From the NCBI GenBank assembly GCA_036520615.1, contig DATDJI010000076.1:38980-102979 (forward strand): DNA of 64,000 bases, given 5' to 3'. The position numbers were made by a program, and so were the translations under genes. Shown in pieces: positions 44,592 to 54,462 of the stretch; the stretch's first letter is position 1; every line of letters begins with the position of its first letter. This stretch comes from CAMCXE01 sp036520615 (GTDB taxonomy: Bacteria > Pseudomonadota > Gammaproteobacteria > Pseudomonadales > Cellvibrionaceae). Below the pieces are notes generated by a model. It saw nothing but the letters and a program-made list of their open reading frames with translations. It was not told where the DNA came from and searched no databases.

Positions 44592-46742
44592 ATGCCTCTA
44601 GTTATTAATACCAATGTGTCGTCGCTAAATGCACAGCGCCAGTTGGTGAATTCCGGTAACGAATTATCAACCGCCATGGAGCGTCTTTCTTCTGGCAAAC
44701 GCATTAATACCGCAGCGGATGATGCTGCAGGCCTTGCAATTTCTAATCGCATGACCTCGCAAATTCGCGGATTAAATCAGGCGGTTCGCAATGCAAACGA
44801 TGGTATTTCTTTAATTCAGACGGCAGAGGGAGCGCTTGATGAGACTACTAATATACTGCAAAGGATGCGGGAACTATCGATTCAATCGGCCAACGGAATT
44901 TATGATGATTCCAACCGTGCAACCTTAGATGCTGAGGTTCAGCAGCTGATTGCAGAATTAGACCGTATTGCAAAAACCACTACTTTTAATGGACAAACAT
45001 TATTAGATGGCAGTTTGGGTGACGTGCAATTACAAGTCGGTTCCCAGGCCAACCAAACCATAGATATTGCAATTCAGGCCATGGATTCTAAAACCCTAGG
45101 CATGGGTTCGGTAAGTGTGGACATATTAGGAGCCGCAGTTACTGCTAATTTATCGGCGGTCACATTAAATGAAACTGACGTTTTAATTAATGGCCAAACT
45201 ATTGGATCTTTTACGGGTTCTTTGGATACATTCCAAGATCTCATTGATAACATTAATTCTAACGTTTTAGGCGTTGAAGCCTCAGGTTACACATCGTTAG
45301 ATGGTGATTTAGTTGGCAATGGCGTATTGGAAAATGGCAATAAATTACGTATTACAGTGCAAGCTGCAGATGGCAGTGGTAACAACGTTTTTAACATTAC
45401 CGATACGAAAGATATAAATGAATTAATCGACAAAATCACGTCTCTCACTGGCGGTATCGTAAGTGCTGATAAAGACGAAGCTGGGCATTTGTTATTAACT
45501 AATAATTCTGGCTCGACAATAGTTGTGGACGCCATCGATATAACTGGTGCAGTTACTGATACGGCCTCCCAGTTGGTCGAGCAAGCGACAGGCTTTAATG
45601 TATTTGATCCAACTCTGGCTGCCAACTCCCAAGGTATTACTCAGTCCGCCGAAGGGCAGATTATTCTTACCAGCAAACACGGTGATCCGATAACCGTAAG
45701 TCGTGGTGCTACGGGAACTACTGCAGATTTACTTGATTTAGGTTTTCGTGAGTCCAATGAGCCAGGCTCGATAACAGGAGTTGGAATGGATTCGGCCCAT
45801 GCTGCTACGTCTTGGAATGTAGGTGATTTAAAAATAAACGGTACTATTATTGATAACAAAGATACCGATAGCCTACAAGGAAAATTGAATGCAATTAATG
45901 CAAGCAGTATTGATACAGGTGTTGTCGCCAATGCATTTGCTACGGCTGCTATCGATTTAAGTACCGCTAATTTAAGTTTGGCGTCAGGCGCAACTGATAA
46001 TTTAGTGATTAATGGTGTGGCTATAGATTTAGGGCTCGCCAGTGGCGCGACAGCATCAGATTTGGTAAACGGATTTAATGTAAATTCGGATTTAACGGGT
46101 GTGCATGCACGCTTATCAGGCACGCGCGTAATTTTAGAGTCTGATCAAGGATCAATTCAGCTGGCTGCCTATTCAGCAAACAGTATATTTGGTTCTACAT
46201 CAGCATTATTCGGTGCAACAATTACTTCTGATATTGCTTCTTCGACCGGATCTTTGACAACTTCTAGCGTAACAGCAGGTTCAAACCTGACTCTTACGGT
46301 AGAGGCCGGTATTAAAATGACCAGCACGAATGAAAGTCCGATCAGTATTGAGTTGGGTGTAAATGCCAATCCAGCATCAATGGGAATTATTGAAGCTAAT
46401 TCGACTGCTGGTGGGCGCTTCGGTGTGGCGATTGCAAATGTCAGTATTGATACTGCAGCTCATGCACAAAAGGCAATAGGTGTGATTGATAAAGCACTAG
46501 AGTCGATTAATGACGTACGCTCTCAGTTAGGTGCGGCGAATAATAGACTTGATTTCACTATTAATAATTTACTAGTAGTTTCTGAAAATACTTCGTCGGC
46601 TAAGTCACGAATTATGGATGCTGATTTTGCTGCCGAGACTTCTGCGCTCAGCCGAGCACAGGTGTTACAACAAGCGTCTCAGGCCATGTTGGCTCAGGCC
46701 AATGCTTCGTCTAACCAAGTGCTACAGTTATTACGTCAATAA
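44592..46742 (+). CDS. fliC: Flagellin, large
   Basis: 716 residues, exported by the flagellar type III system and polymerised into the filament. The conserved N-terminal D0/D1 part (residues 1-140: LVINTNVSSLNAQRQL, LSSGKRINTAADDAAGLAIS, MRELSIQSANGIY) and C-terminal part (last 100: AQKAIGVIDKALESIN, LGAANNRLDF, MLAQANASSNQVLQLL) frame a central region of about 470 residues, long for a flagellin. That region holds at least three flagellin-IN-like units (VLINGQTIGSF, LKINGTIIDNK, LVINGVAIDLG) and is rich in Ser, Thr and Asn, so O-glycosylation is possible. AGGAGA precedes the ATG. No fliD or flaG follows. Confidence 0.95.
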   Translation: MPLVINTNVSSLNAQRQLVNSGNELSTAMERLSSGKRINTAADDAAGLAISNRMTSQIRGLNQAVRNANDGISLIQTAEGALDETTNILQRMRELSIQSANGIYDDSNRATLDAEVQQLIAELDRIAKTTTFNGQTLLDGSLGDVQLQVGSQANQTIDIAIQAMDSKTLGMGSVSVDILGAAVTANLSAVTLNETDVLINGQTIGSFTGSLDTFQDLIDNINSNVLGVEASGYTSLDGDLVGNGVLENGNKLRITVQAADGSGNNVFNITDTKDINELIDKITSLTGGIVSADKDEAGHLLLTNNSGSTIVVDAIDITGAVTDTASQLVEQATGFNVFDPTLAANSQGITQSAEGQIILTSKHGDPITVSRGATGTTADLLDLGFRESNEPGSITGVGMDSAHAATSWNVGDLKINGTIIDNKDTDSLQGKLNAINASSIDTGVVANAFATAAIDLSTANLSLASGATDNLVINGVAIDLGLASGATASDLVNGFNVNSDLTGVHARLSGTRVILESDQGSIQLAAYSANSIFGSTSALFGATITSDIASSTGSLTTSSVTAGSNLTLTVEAGIKMTSTNESPISIELGVNANPASMGIIEANSTAGGRFGVAIANVSIDTAAHAQKAIGVIDKALESINDVRSQLGAANNRLDFTINNLLVVSENTSSAKSRIMDADFAAETSALSRAQVLQQASQAMLAQANASSNQVLQLLRQ

Positions 46743-46848
46743 TAAATTTATTAAACTAGCCTCAAAAAATCTCAGAGCGTAAAGATGGGTTTTAGGGGTT
46801 CTTAAATGCGCGTTAGTGCATGTTTATAACATTTTATTTGGATTTATT

Positions 46849-48231
46849 ATGCTTGCACCGCTGCTGACTCATGCTCCGACTAAATCGCTTTCTGCGGCGC
46901 CCGGCGTGAATTTTAAATCACCAGCCCAAAGCGCTGAGCCTGACGATTTTGGTAGGGTTTTTCAACAACAAGATAGCCAACAGCTGCGCCAAAAGGATAA
47001 TGGCCAAAAAGATAACAAAAGCAGCGAAGGGCGTGAACAGGTAAAAGATAAACCTGCAAAACCTGTAGATAAATCGTCTGGCCTAAAAACCCACGCATCT
47101 GGCGAGCCAGAATCGGCAGATACTGATTACGAGCGCAATAATAAAAACATTATCGGTGAAGATCAGCCGCCTGCAATTAGTAATAACGATGTAAATGATT
47201 CAACAAGTGATTCGGCTGGATTAGACGCTAATACACCCTGGCCTTTTTGGATTCAACATATTCAAGCTGTAACACCCAAAATAAACGCGGATGCAGATAA
47301 CCTGCTTGAAGATAACGCGCATTTATCGATAATTTCCAGTGATGTGCAAAAGGCGTTGACTGATCAATTAATTATGCCAACTGAAGATGCAATTAACGTC
47401 GTTAATAGTACAGTTCAAATTCCAGATAATAAAAACGGTTTAATGCTAAAAACGCAGTTGAACGCTGCATCGCTAAACTTTGCGGCGAGTAATGTATCCT
47501 TGGACACTAAAAATTCTAACGACGTGGATTATAGCGATGTTCTGCTTAGCAATAGTTTGCAATCATCTAATACTCCCAATGCAACTCCCCAGGATATTAC
47601 AGCGTTTTCATCATTAACCTCCGCAGGTTTAACGGGGGTTAATTTTAAGAGCTTGTTGGAGGGGGCGACACCGCAAGTTTCTGCGCAGCTAACAACACAA
47701 TTAACCGCAGAGTTTCCAACGCTTGAATTTGGGCCAATGGCTTCCGCACAGGACGCGAAATGGGTTGGTCACGTGGAAAACACCTCGTATCCAGCGGGTA
47801 TGTCCGTAGATGAAAATAAATCATTTTTCCAATTACGCTTTAATCAGCAAACATTAGCACCTGATCTTGCGGAAAAGACTGGCTGGCTAATTGAGCATAA
47901 GTTGGATACGGCACAAATTCAGCTTGATCCTCCTGAGCTTGGGCCGATCACAGTAAAAATCCACACGCATCAGGATCAAGTAAGCGTGACTTTTATTGTG
48001 AATAGCGCGCAGGTAAAAGATGCTATGGATCAAACGATGCAACGCTTAAAAGATTTACTGCATGAGCAGGGAATAGAATTGTCACACGCGGATGTAAATG
48101 GCCAGCGCCAGCAGCGCGACAACCCACAACAAGACACTACGTCTAATGCCTCTGTCGATGAGTTCGGTGAGGAAGAGCTATTAACGATCGGTCTGCCTGA
48201 AACGGTTTCGGGTGTCGATCATTTTGTTTAG
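46849..48231 (+). CDS. fliK: FliK-like flagellar hook-length control protein
   Basis: 460 residues from ATG 46849 (an upstream in-frame GTG at 46816 is less likely). The N-terminal 200 residues are disordered, charged and rich in Gln, Lys and Ser, as expected for the secreted molecular ruler. The C-terminal domain (about residues 330-440) has the Flg_hook pattern: LDTAQIQLDPPELGPITVKI, QVSVTFIVNSAQVKDAM, LKDLLHEQGIELSHADV. It would measure the hook and switch the export gate to filament proteins. It follows fliC by about 100 bases, apart from any other flagellar gene in view. Confidence 0.82.
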   Translation: MLAPLLTHAPTKSLSAAPGVNFKSPAQSAEPDDFGRVFQQQDSQQLRQKDNGQKDNKSSEGREQVKDKPAKPVDKSSGLKTHASGEPESADTDYERNNKNIIGEDQPPAISNNDVNDSTSDSAGLDANTPWPFWIQHIQAVTPKINADADNLLEDNAHLSIISSDVQKALTDQLIMPTEDAINVVNSTVQIPDNKNGLMLKTQLNAASLNFAASNVSLDTKNSNDVDYSDVLLSNSLQSSNTPNATPQDITAFSSLTSAGLTGVNFKSLLEGATPQVSAQLTTQLTAEFPTLEFGPMASAQDAKWVGHVENTSYPAGMSVDENKSFFQLRFNQQTLAPDLAEKTGWLIEHKLDTAQIQLDPPELGPITVKIHTHQDQVSVTFIVNSAQVKDAMDQTMQRLKDLLHEQGIELSHADVNGQRQQRDNPQQDTTSNASVDEFGEEELLTIGLPETVSGVDHFV

Positions 48232-48779
48232 TGTGCGTATCGCTGTGAGTTTTATGCAGTGTTTAAGCGCCAGATAACGAATTGTTATTTTCGATATTTT
48301 AGCGCTCATTAAATCTTTGGCCTTTTAGACAAAAGTTAATTAAGCCACGTATGCAGGTGGATGCGCTGTGACTTAGGCTTTTGCTCTTCCATTGCTATCA
48401 TCATGTATAAATAATTTATTTTTACTCTCACTAAAAATTCGATTGCATTTTCTGCTTTCAATCGTTCGCAAAATTCCTGTCGCCGCACAACAACCTCCAG
48501 CGGTTGTTATCGTAATTTTTTTAAAGCGTTGAGCGCGATTAAAATTTGTAGGCGCTACAATCCTATCTTCAACGCCAGGGCTCAAATTGTCATTGTATAA
48601 ATATAGTAATTTCGTGATTATCTAACGTAATCCACACAGCCAATTATGCCTGCGAGTATGTGCGGCGGTATAATTTCTTCTGCACGAGTTACAAGTCTTC
48701 CCCGAAATTTAGGTACACTTACGCGCTTTTATGGGCCGCATCGGCGCGGCTGCCCTTTAACTGCCGTAATGAGATAACT
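48232..48779. other. Intergenic region before cstA
   Basis: About 550 bases. A small hairpin ATAAC-GAATT-GTTAT followed by TTT lies near 48276-48293 and could weakly end the fliK transcript. The reading frames here lack any family resemblance. The cstA start at 48780 has only a weak TGAGAT ribosome site. Confidence 0.4.
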
Positions 48780-50828
48780 ATGAATAGCCTAAAAACAACG
48801 ATTCTTTGGGGTGGCGTGGCGCTTTTGGGGGCTTGGGCCTTTGCTGTTCTCGCGCTGCATCAGGGGGAATCTATTAATGCGCTCTGGATTGTAGTCGCTG
48901 CAATCTGTGTTTATCTCATCTCCTACCGCTTTTATGCCCGGTTTATCGGCACCAAGGTTATGGAATTGGACGATAAACGCCTCACTCCTGCAAGTCTGCG
49001 TAACGATGGTTTGGATTACGTGCCCACGCATAAATGGGTTTTATTTGGCCATCATTTTGCTGCCATTGCCGGGGCGGGCCCGTTAGTGGGGCCTATTCTT
49101 GCCGCTCAAATGGGCTATTTACCAGGGACGTTGTGGATTCTGATCGGCGTAGTGCTCGGCGGTGCGGTGCAAGATGCTTTGGTGTTATTTGCATCATGTC
49201 GGCGCGACGGACGCTCTCTAGGCGAAATGATTCGGCAGGAAATCGGCGCTACAGCAGGAGCTATAGGAATGTTAGGAATTCTTGCGATCGTTATTATCTT
49301 GCTGGCAGTGTTGGGTATGGTAGTCGTCAAAGCACTTGCGCACAGCCCGTGGGGTTTATTTACGATCGCCGCGACCATTCCAATAGCTTTATTTATGGGC
49401 ATTTATTCGCGTTATTTGCGGCCTGGTAAAGTGGGCGAGGTATCGCTAATTGGTTTTGTGTTGCTGATGGCCGCCCTGGTCGGTGGTGAATGGGTGAGCC
49501 ATATGCCTTCCGCGCAGAGCTGGTTGTCGCTTTCTGTAGAAGCTTTAGCCATAGCATTAATGGGCTATGGATTTGTAGCAGCAGTGTTGCCAGTTTGGCT
49601 GTTATTAGCGCCGCGAGATTACCTTTCTACATTTTTAAAAATTGGCACGATTGTGGTGCTGGCTTTTGGCATTGTCATTACTGCGCCAGTATTAAAAATG
49701 CCCGCTATTTCCCCTTTTATTGACGGCAGCGGTCCTGTATTTGCAGGTTCTCTATTTCCTTTTTTGTTTATCACAATTGCCTGCGGCGCTATTTCCGGCT
49801 TTCACGCATTGGTTGCATCAGGCACCACACCTAAAATGCTGGCCCTGGAGAGTCATATTCTGCCGATTGGTTACGGCGCTATGTTAATGGAATCCTTTGT
49901 AGCCATTATGGCGTTAATTGCTGCCTGCGTATTAGAGCCCGGCATTTATTTTGCTCTGAATAGTCCAGCCGCAATTATAGGTAAAACGGTAGAAGATGCG
50001 GCCCAGGTAATTAGCCAGTGGGGATTTGTTATCACCCCGGAAATGCTTACACAAATTGCTCAGGATGTAGGTGAAACATCAATATTGTCGCGCACCGGAG
50101 GTGCCCCGAGCTTTGCTTTGGGAATGGCAAATATTTTAGCCGGATTTATAGGTGGTAAAGCCTTGATGGCGTTTTGGTATCACTTCGCCATTTTATTTGA
50201 AGCCTTATTTATATTAACCACTTTGGATGCAGGTACGCGGGTATGTCGATTTTTAATTCAAGATTTACTCGGTAGCGCCGTGCCGAAATTGGCGGATACA
50301 CAATCTTGGAGTGCAAATATTATTGCCACGTTTTTAGCCGTCGCCGGTTGGGGCTATTTTTTATATGTAGGCGTTACCGATCCGTTTGGTGGTATTAATA
50401 GTTTGTGGGCTTTGTTTGGGATTGCCAATCAAATGCTTGCAGGCATCGCGTTGATTTTAGTAAGTGTTATTTTGATGCGCACGGGGAAAAGTGCCTACGT
50501 GTGGATCAGTGCTGTACCTGCTGCATGGATTTTATTAATTACTCTGTATGCCAGCGGTTTGAAGTTGTTCTCTGCTGATCCTAAAATCGGGTTTTTATCC
50601 CATGCAAAAAAGTATGCACAGGGTTTGCAAGATGGAAAAGTACTGCCGCCCACACAATCTATTAGTCAAATGCAGCAAGTTGTATTTAACGATTATGTGG
50701 ATGCCGCTATGACCATTATTTTTATTTTTGTAGTGGTAAGTGTATTGGGGTTAGCGTTGCATAGTTTGTGGCGGCAACGCAGAAGACCACGGGTGCTTAC
50801 AGCTAAAACTGCAAATTTAACACCTTGA
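48780..50828 (+). CDS. cstA: CstA-family pyruvate transporter
   Basis: 682 residues, about 16 transmembrane helices. Start chosen at ATG 48780, which gives the usual MNSLKTTILWGGVALLG-like beginning and normal length. CstA marks include YRFYARFIG, RNDGLDYVPTHKWVLFGHHFAAIAGAGPLVGPILAAQ in pieces, GFHALVASGTTPKML and LFEALFILTTLDAGTR. CstA and BtsT bring pyruvate (CstA formerly thought to import peptides) into the cell in carbon starvation. The next gene encodes the small YbdD partner. Confidence 0.94.
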   Translation: MNSLKTTILWGGVALLGAWAFAVLALHQGESINALWIVVAAICVYLISYRFYARFIGTKVMELDDKRLTPASLRNDGLDYVPTHKWVLFGHHFAAIAGAGPLVGPILAAQMGYLPGTLWILIGVVLGGAVQDALVLFASCRRDGRSLGEMIRQEIGATAGAIGMLGILAIVIILLAVLGMVVVKALAHSPWGLFTIAATIPIALFMGIYSRYLRPGKVGEVSLIGFVLLMAALVGGEWVSHMPSAQSWLSLSVEALAIALMGYGFVAAVLPVWLLLAPRDYLSTFLKIGTIVVLAFGIVITAPVLKMPAISPFIDGSGPVFAGSLFPFLFITIACGAISGFHALVASGTTPKMLALESHILPIGYGAMLMESFVAIMALIAACVLEPGIYFALNSPAAIIGKTVEDAAQVISQWGFVITPEMLTQIAQDVGETSILSRTGGAPSFALGMANILAGFIGGKALMAFWYHFAILFEALFILTTLDAGTRVCRFLIQDLLGSAVPKLADTQSWSANIIATFLAVAGWGYFLYVGVTDPFGGINSLWALFGIANQMLAGIALILVSVILMRTGKSAYVWISAVPAAWILLITLYASGLKLFSADPKIGFLSHAKKYAQGLQDGKVLPPTQSISQMQQVVFNDYVDAAMTIIFIFVVVSVLGLALHSLWRQRRRPRVLTAKTANLTP

Positions 50829-50837
50829 GTAATCTGC

Positions 50838-51062
50838 ATGAATTATAAACCAAAGCCATCGCTAAAACAGTTTTGGCGGCTTTGCCAGCAAACGGCCAAT
50901 TTAATGGTTGGGCAGGGTGATTATCAAAATTATTTAGCTCATATGCGTAGCCACCATTGTGGCGTTGTGCCTATGACTGAAGCGGAATTTTTCCGCTATC
51001 ACCAAAATTCCCGCTATCCACAATCACGCGGCAAGGCTTCTATTAATCGATGTCCCTGTTAA
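50838..51062 (+). CDS. ybdD: YbdD/YjiX family small protein
   Basis: 74 residues matching the small protein that nearly always follows cstA or btsT: FWRLCQQTANLMVGQGDYQNYLAHMRSHH, PMTEAEFFRYHQNSRY and a CPC end. Starts nine bases after the cstA stop, so cotranscribed. Its biochemical part in pyruvate uptake is not established in detail. Confidence 0.92.
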   Translation: MNYKPKPSLKQFWRLCQQTANLMVGQGDYQNYLAHMRSHHCGVVPMTEAEFFRYHQNSRYPQSRGKASINRCPC

Positions 51063-51090
51063 CGCGAACTATCTATTCTGAGATGAATAT

Positions 51091-52527
51091 ATGTCTATTT
51101 TTTCAAGCCCGTTCTTTTTAAAATTAACGCGCAAAAAACCTATTGATACGCCGCAGCTAAATGAATTGAAGCGCTGTTTAAGTGCATTTGATTTAACTCT
51201 GTTGGGAGTTGGCGCCATTATTGGTACGGGTATTTTTGTATTAACTGGAATTGCCGCAGCAACCACGTCTGGGCCGGGCGTTGTATTGTCGTTTGTTGCC
51301 GCAGGTTTGGCCTGTGCCTTTGCTGCTTTTGCTTATGCTGAGTTTTCTGCAATGGTGGGTGGTTCTGGCAGTGCTTACGGTTATTCCTACGCGGCGTTTG
51401 GTGAACTAATTGCGTGGATTATCGGCTGGGATCTAATTTTAGAATATGGCGTAGCAGTGGCTGCTGTAGCCAATGGTTGGGCAGGATATTTTAATAATGC
51501 TCTGCATGTTATAGGCATCGATTTACCTACTTATTTAGTCCGCGGCCCCTGGGCCGAAGGTGCAGATGGCGCCGGTTGGGTAAATTTGCCAGCATTTATT
51601 ATTGTTTTATTGCTGACAATTATGTTGATAGTTGGTGTAAAACAAAGCGCTAAACTTAATACCTGTATGGTATTTGTAAAGTTATTAGCCATTGTAATAT
51701 TCCTAAGTGTCGGTATTTTCCATATCGACAGTGCCAATTGGCATCCCTTTGCACCCTTTGGCTGGTTTTCTCACAATGAAGTAGGCAAACCCATAGGTAT
51801 ATTTGCAGGCGCGTCCGTAGTGTTTTTTGCCTATGTAGGATTTGATGCAGTTTCTACAGCAACAGAAGAAGCCAATAAACCACAGCGTGACATCCCCATC
51901 GGCATTTTAGCCTCATTGATTTTTTGCACGATTATTTACATAGTGGTATCAGGCGTATTAACCGGAATAATTCCCTATTCTGAATTAAATGTTCCTTCAC
52001 CCGTGGCGTTTGCTCTGCAGCAAGTAGGTATTCACTGGGCCTCTGCACTGGTAGCTACAGGTGTAATTACAGGTTTAACCACCGTTATGCTGGTTTTGTT
52101 CTATGGGCTTACTCGCATTATTACTGCTATGGGCCGCGACGGATTATTGCCGCCGCTATTTGCCGAGGTAAATCCGAAAACTCAAACCCCCGTTAAAAAT
52201 ACGCTTCTGTGCGGTATTTTAATGGCAATAATGGCAGGCTTTATTCCTCTAGATACATTAGCAGAACTGGTAAATGTAGGAACTTTATTCGCGTTTGTGT
52301 TGGTGTGTTTAGGTGTTATTGTTTTACGTTACACACAACCTAATGCGCCGCGCCCGTTTAAAATACCCGCCGGGATTTTAGTTTGCTCACTGGGTGCCGT
52401 ATCCTGTTCTGCATTAATCACTTTTTTGCCACATCACACCTATGAGCGATTTGTTTATTGGTTAGCCGCAGGCTTAGTCATCTACTTTAGCTATGGTTTT
52501 TATCACTCAAAACGCGAATTCGCTTAG
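51091..52527 (+). CDS. APC-family amino acid permease (YfnA/CAT-like)
   Basis: 478 residues, twelve predicted helices. Helix 1 contains VGAIIGTGIFVLTG, the substrate-binding unwound segment; other marks are YAEFSAMVGGSGSAYGYSY, GWDLILEYGVAVAAVANGW and FVGFDAVSTATEEANKP (read FAYVGFDAVSTA). The sequence fits the cationic amino acid transporter/YfnA branch, which can also take neutral or branched amino acids; the substrate is not predicted further. Starts 28 bases after ybdD, so it may be read with the cstA unit. Confidence 0.9.
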   Translation: MSIFSSPFFLKLTRKKPIDTPQLNELKRCLSAFDLTLLGVGAIIGTGIFVLTGIAAATTSGPGVVLSFVAAGLACAFAAFAYAEFSAMVGGSGSAYGYSYAAFGELIAWIIGWDLILEYGVAVAAVANGWAGYFNNALHVIGIDLPTYLVRGPWAEGADGAGWVNLPAFIIVLLLTIMLIVGVKQSAKLNTCMVFVKLLAIVIFLSVGIFHIDSANWHPFAPFGWFSHNEVGKPIGIFAGASVVFFAYVGFDAVSTATEEANKPQRDIPIGILASLIFCTIIYIVVSGVLTGIIPYSELNVPSPVAFALQQVGIHWASALVATGVITGLTTVMLVLFYGLTRIITAMGRDGLLPPLFAEVNPKTQTPVKNTLLCGILMAIMAGFIPLDTLAELVNVGTLFAFVLVCLGVIVLRYTQPNAPRPFKIPAGILVCSLGAVSCSALITFLPHHTYERFVYWLAAGLVIYFSYGFYHSKREFA

Positions 52528-52681
52528 CTTGCTTGCTGTAGAACTACTATCGCAATTTCAGTTCTGGCGGCGCTTTTTAATTATGTGTTTTAAATTGGTG
52601 CCTTTTAATAGAGCGGTAGCTTAGGCTTGTTTTATTAAAATAATGTGCTTGATGGGGTGCGAGTAAATTTTTAATTATGTT

Positions 52682-52987
52682 GTGTGCATTTCTTGCAGTG
52701 TTGGCGGGCTAATCGTGGGGATACTACAGTGCGCTCTAGGTTTGTATGTCGTAGCAAGTTTGGTGGCTTACATCATGTATGCTATTGATAAAAAAGCAGC
52801 GGAACAAAATCTCTGGCGCGTAAATGAAAAGTCATTACATTTTGTCGCGCTTATAGGCGGGTGGCCAGGGGCCTGGTACGCCCAGCAGACACTACGGCAT
52901 AAGTCGCGAAAAATAAAGTTTCGTCGAATTTTTTGGCTTACGGTATTTGTAAATACGATTGTTTTTGCTTACGTTGTCAGTCGCTAG
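52682..52987 (+). CDS. DUF1294 membrane protein, short form
   Basis: 101 residues with the DUF1294 pattern: YIMYAIDKKAAEQNLWRVNEKSLHFVALIGGWPGAWYAQ and RHKSRKIKFRRIFW, flanked by two membrane helices. In many proteobacteria DUF1294 follows a cold-shock domain in one polypeptide; no such domain is present here. The start is doubtful. GTG 52682 is the only upstream start in frame, while ATG 52677 in a neighbouring frame hits a stop after eleven codons. So either the GTG is used, a later TTG is used, or the gene has lost its 5' part. Confidence 0.78.
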   Translation: MCISCSVGGLIVGILQCALGLYVVASLVAYIMYAIDKKAAEQNLWRVNEKSLHFVALIGGWPGAWYAQQTLRHKSRKIKFRRIFWLTVFVNTIVFAYVVSR

Positions 52988-53052
52988 GCGGTTGCTGCTT
53001 TGGTAATTCCTGCGATGCCAGGTATAGCGCTGAGTATTTTTAAGTGCGGTTT

Positions 53053-54462
53053 TTAAAATACGTGCTGGCGCACCGGCCGTTTACCGATTATCTCAAGTGC
53101 GGCTACGCGGTAAGCCTCTGCAAGAGTTGGAAAGTTAAATATATTTTCCACAAAAATATCAACTTTTGAATGAGTTATAAGTGCCATTTGGCCTATATGG
53201 ATTAATTCGGTTGCGCCCTCACATACGATCATGACTCCAAGGATTTGCTCACCATCCGGAGCGCAAATAATTTTTAACATACCGTTTTGCGTACCGGAAA
53301 TTTGTCCCCGTGCAATTTCATCAAATTTTGCTTTGCCAATGATTACATCTCCATAGACTTTGCGCGCCTGCTCCTCGTTTAACCCCACGCCCGATAATTC
53401 AGGAATAGAATAAATTCCAGAAGGGATTAAATCGCCCATAGCACCTAACGGGCAGCCCAGCGCGTTACTACTCGCGCGTCTACCTTGCTCCATTGAGGCG
53501 GAGGCTAACGAGGGCGGGCCGATAATATCTCCTGCAGCGTAAATATGCGGAACATTTGTGGCTAGTGCAGCATTAACTTCAATTAAACCTTTTGTGTTGA
53601 GTTTAAGACCGGCATTTTCGATTTTTAAATCGGCAACATTGGATATTCTTCCAGCCGCACAAAGCAACTTATCAGAAGATATTTTGCGGCCGTCGTCTAA
53701 TTCGGTAATGACGGCATTAAATCCATTCCAATGGACACTGCGCACTATGCTATTGCCTATCCAAGTGCCGCCCATCTCCTCAAACGCTTGTACAAATGTT
53801 TCCGTCAAGTCGCCATCTAAAAATCCTAGCGGGCGAGGATAGCGATCGATCATGGTTACTTTTACGCCCAATGCCTGAAAAATTGAAGCGTATTCACTAG
53901 CAATTACACCGCCGCCTAGTACGGTAAGGCTGCGGGGTAAATAAAGCATGGATAAAATAGAATCGCTGTCAAAAATATGCTCATGATCAACCTCTATATT
54001 ATCCGGCTTACGTGGAATAGAGCCTGTGGCGATGACAATATTTTTGGCATTTATGACCAGGTTGGTGCCGCGCACTTGCGTAATATTAATGCGATGAGGG
54101 GTGATAAATGAGGCTTTGCCATGGATACAGGTTACGCCGTTGCGCTCAACCTGATTGCGCATGTACACATCGTGTGCAGCAAGTACTTCACTCAAACGAT
54201 TAATTAATGTATTTAACTCTAAATCTTCGGGTAATTTATAGTTGGCAAGCTTTGCGTTTAGCCGCATATTTTTAACGCGCAACGCATTTTCTCTGAGTGT
54301 TTTTGACGGAATTGTACCGCGCTGAACACAGGAGCCACCTAGTTCGCGGCTACTTTCCACGAGAATAACTGAGCGCCCGCTTTTGGCACCTTGAATAGCC
54401 GCTTTCTGGCCAGCAGGCCCGCTACCGATTACTAATAAATCAGCGTCTTGGTCTGACATCAT
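53053..54462 (-). CDS. sthA: Soluble pyridine nucleotide transhydrogenase family (SthA)
   Basis: 469-residue FAD flavoprotein. FAD site VIGSGPAGQKAA; the segment ELGGSCVQRGTIPSK has a single cysteine (Cys45) and no CxxxxC redox pair, as in SthA and unlike lipoamide dehydrogenase. The motifs FDSDSILSM, the NAD(P) fold LGGGVIASEYASIFQALG, AGDIIGPPSLASASMEQGR and NFPTLAEAYRVAAL are SthA-like. It would balance NADPH and NADH. The start overlaps the stop of the HDOD gene by four bases (ATGA), an unusual partner for a metabolic enzyme. Confidence 0.88.
   Translation of the reverse strand: MMSDQDADLLVIGSGPAGQKAAIQGAKSGRSVILVESSRELGGSCVQRGTIPSKTLRENALRVKNMRLNAKLANYKLPEDLELNTLINRLSEVLAAHDVYMRNQVERNGVTCIHGKASFITPHRINITQVRGTNLVINAKNIVIATGSIPRKPDNIEVDHEHIFDSDSILSMLYLPRSLTVLGGGVIASEYASIFQALGVKVTMIDRYPRPLGFLDGDLTETFVQAFEEMGGTWIGNSIVRSVHWNGFNAVITELDDGRKISSDKLLCAAGRISNVADLKIENAGLKLNTKGLIEVNAALATNVPHIYAAGDIIGPPSLASASMEQGRRASSNALGCPLGAMGDLIPSGIYSIPELSGVGLNEEQARKVYGDVIIGKAKFDEIARGQISGTQNGMLKIICAPDGEQILGVMIVCEGATELIHIGQMALITHSKVDIFVENIFNFPTLAEAYRVAALEIIGKRPVRQHVF

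Noticed and set aside
48373..48585. 70-codon minus-strand frame before cstA
   Set aside because: No ribosome site or conserved pattern seen; left as spacer.
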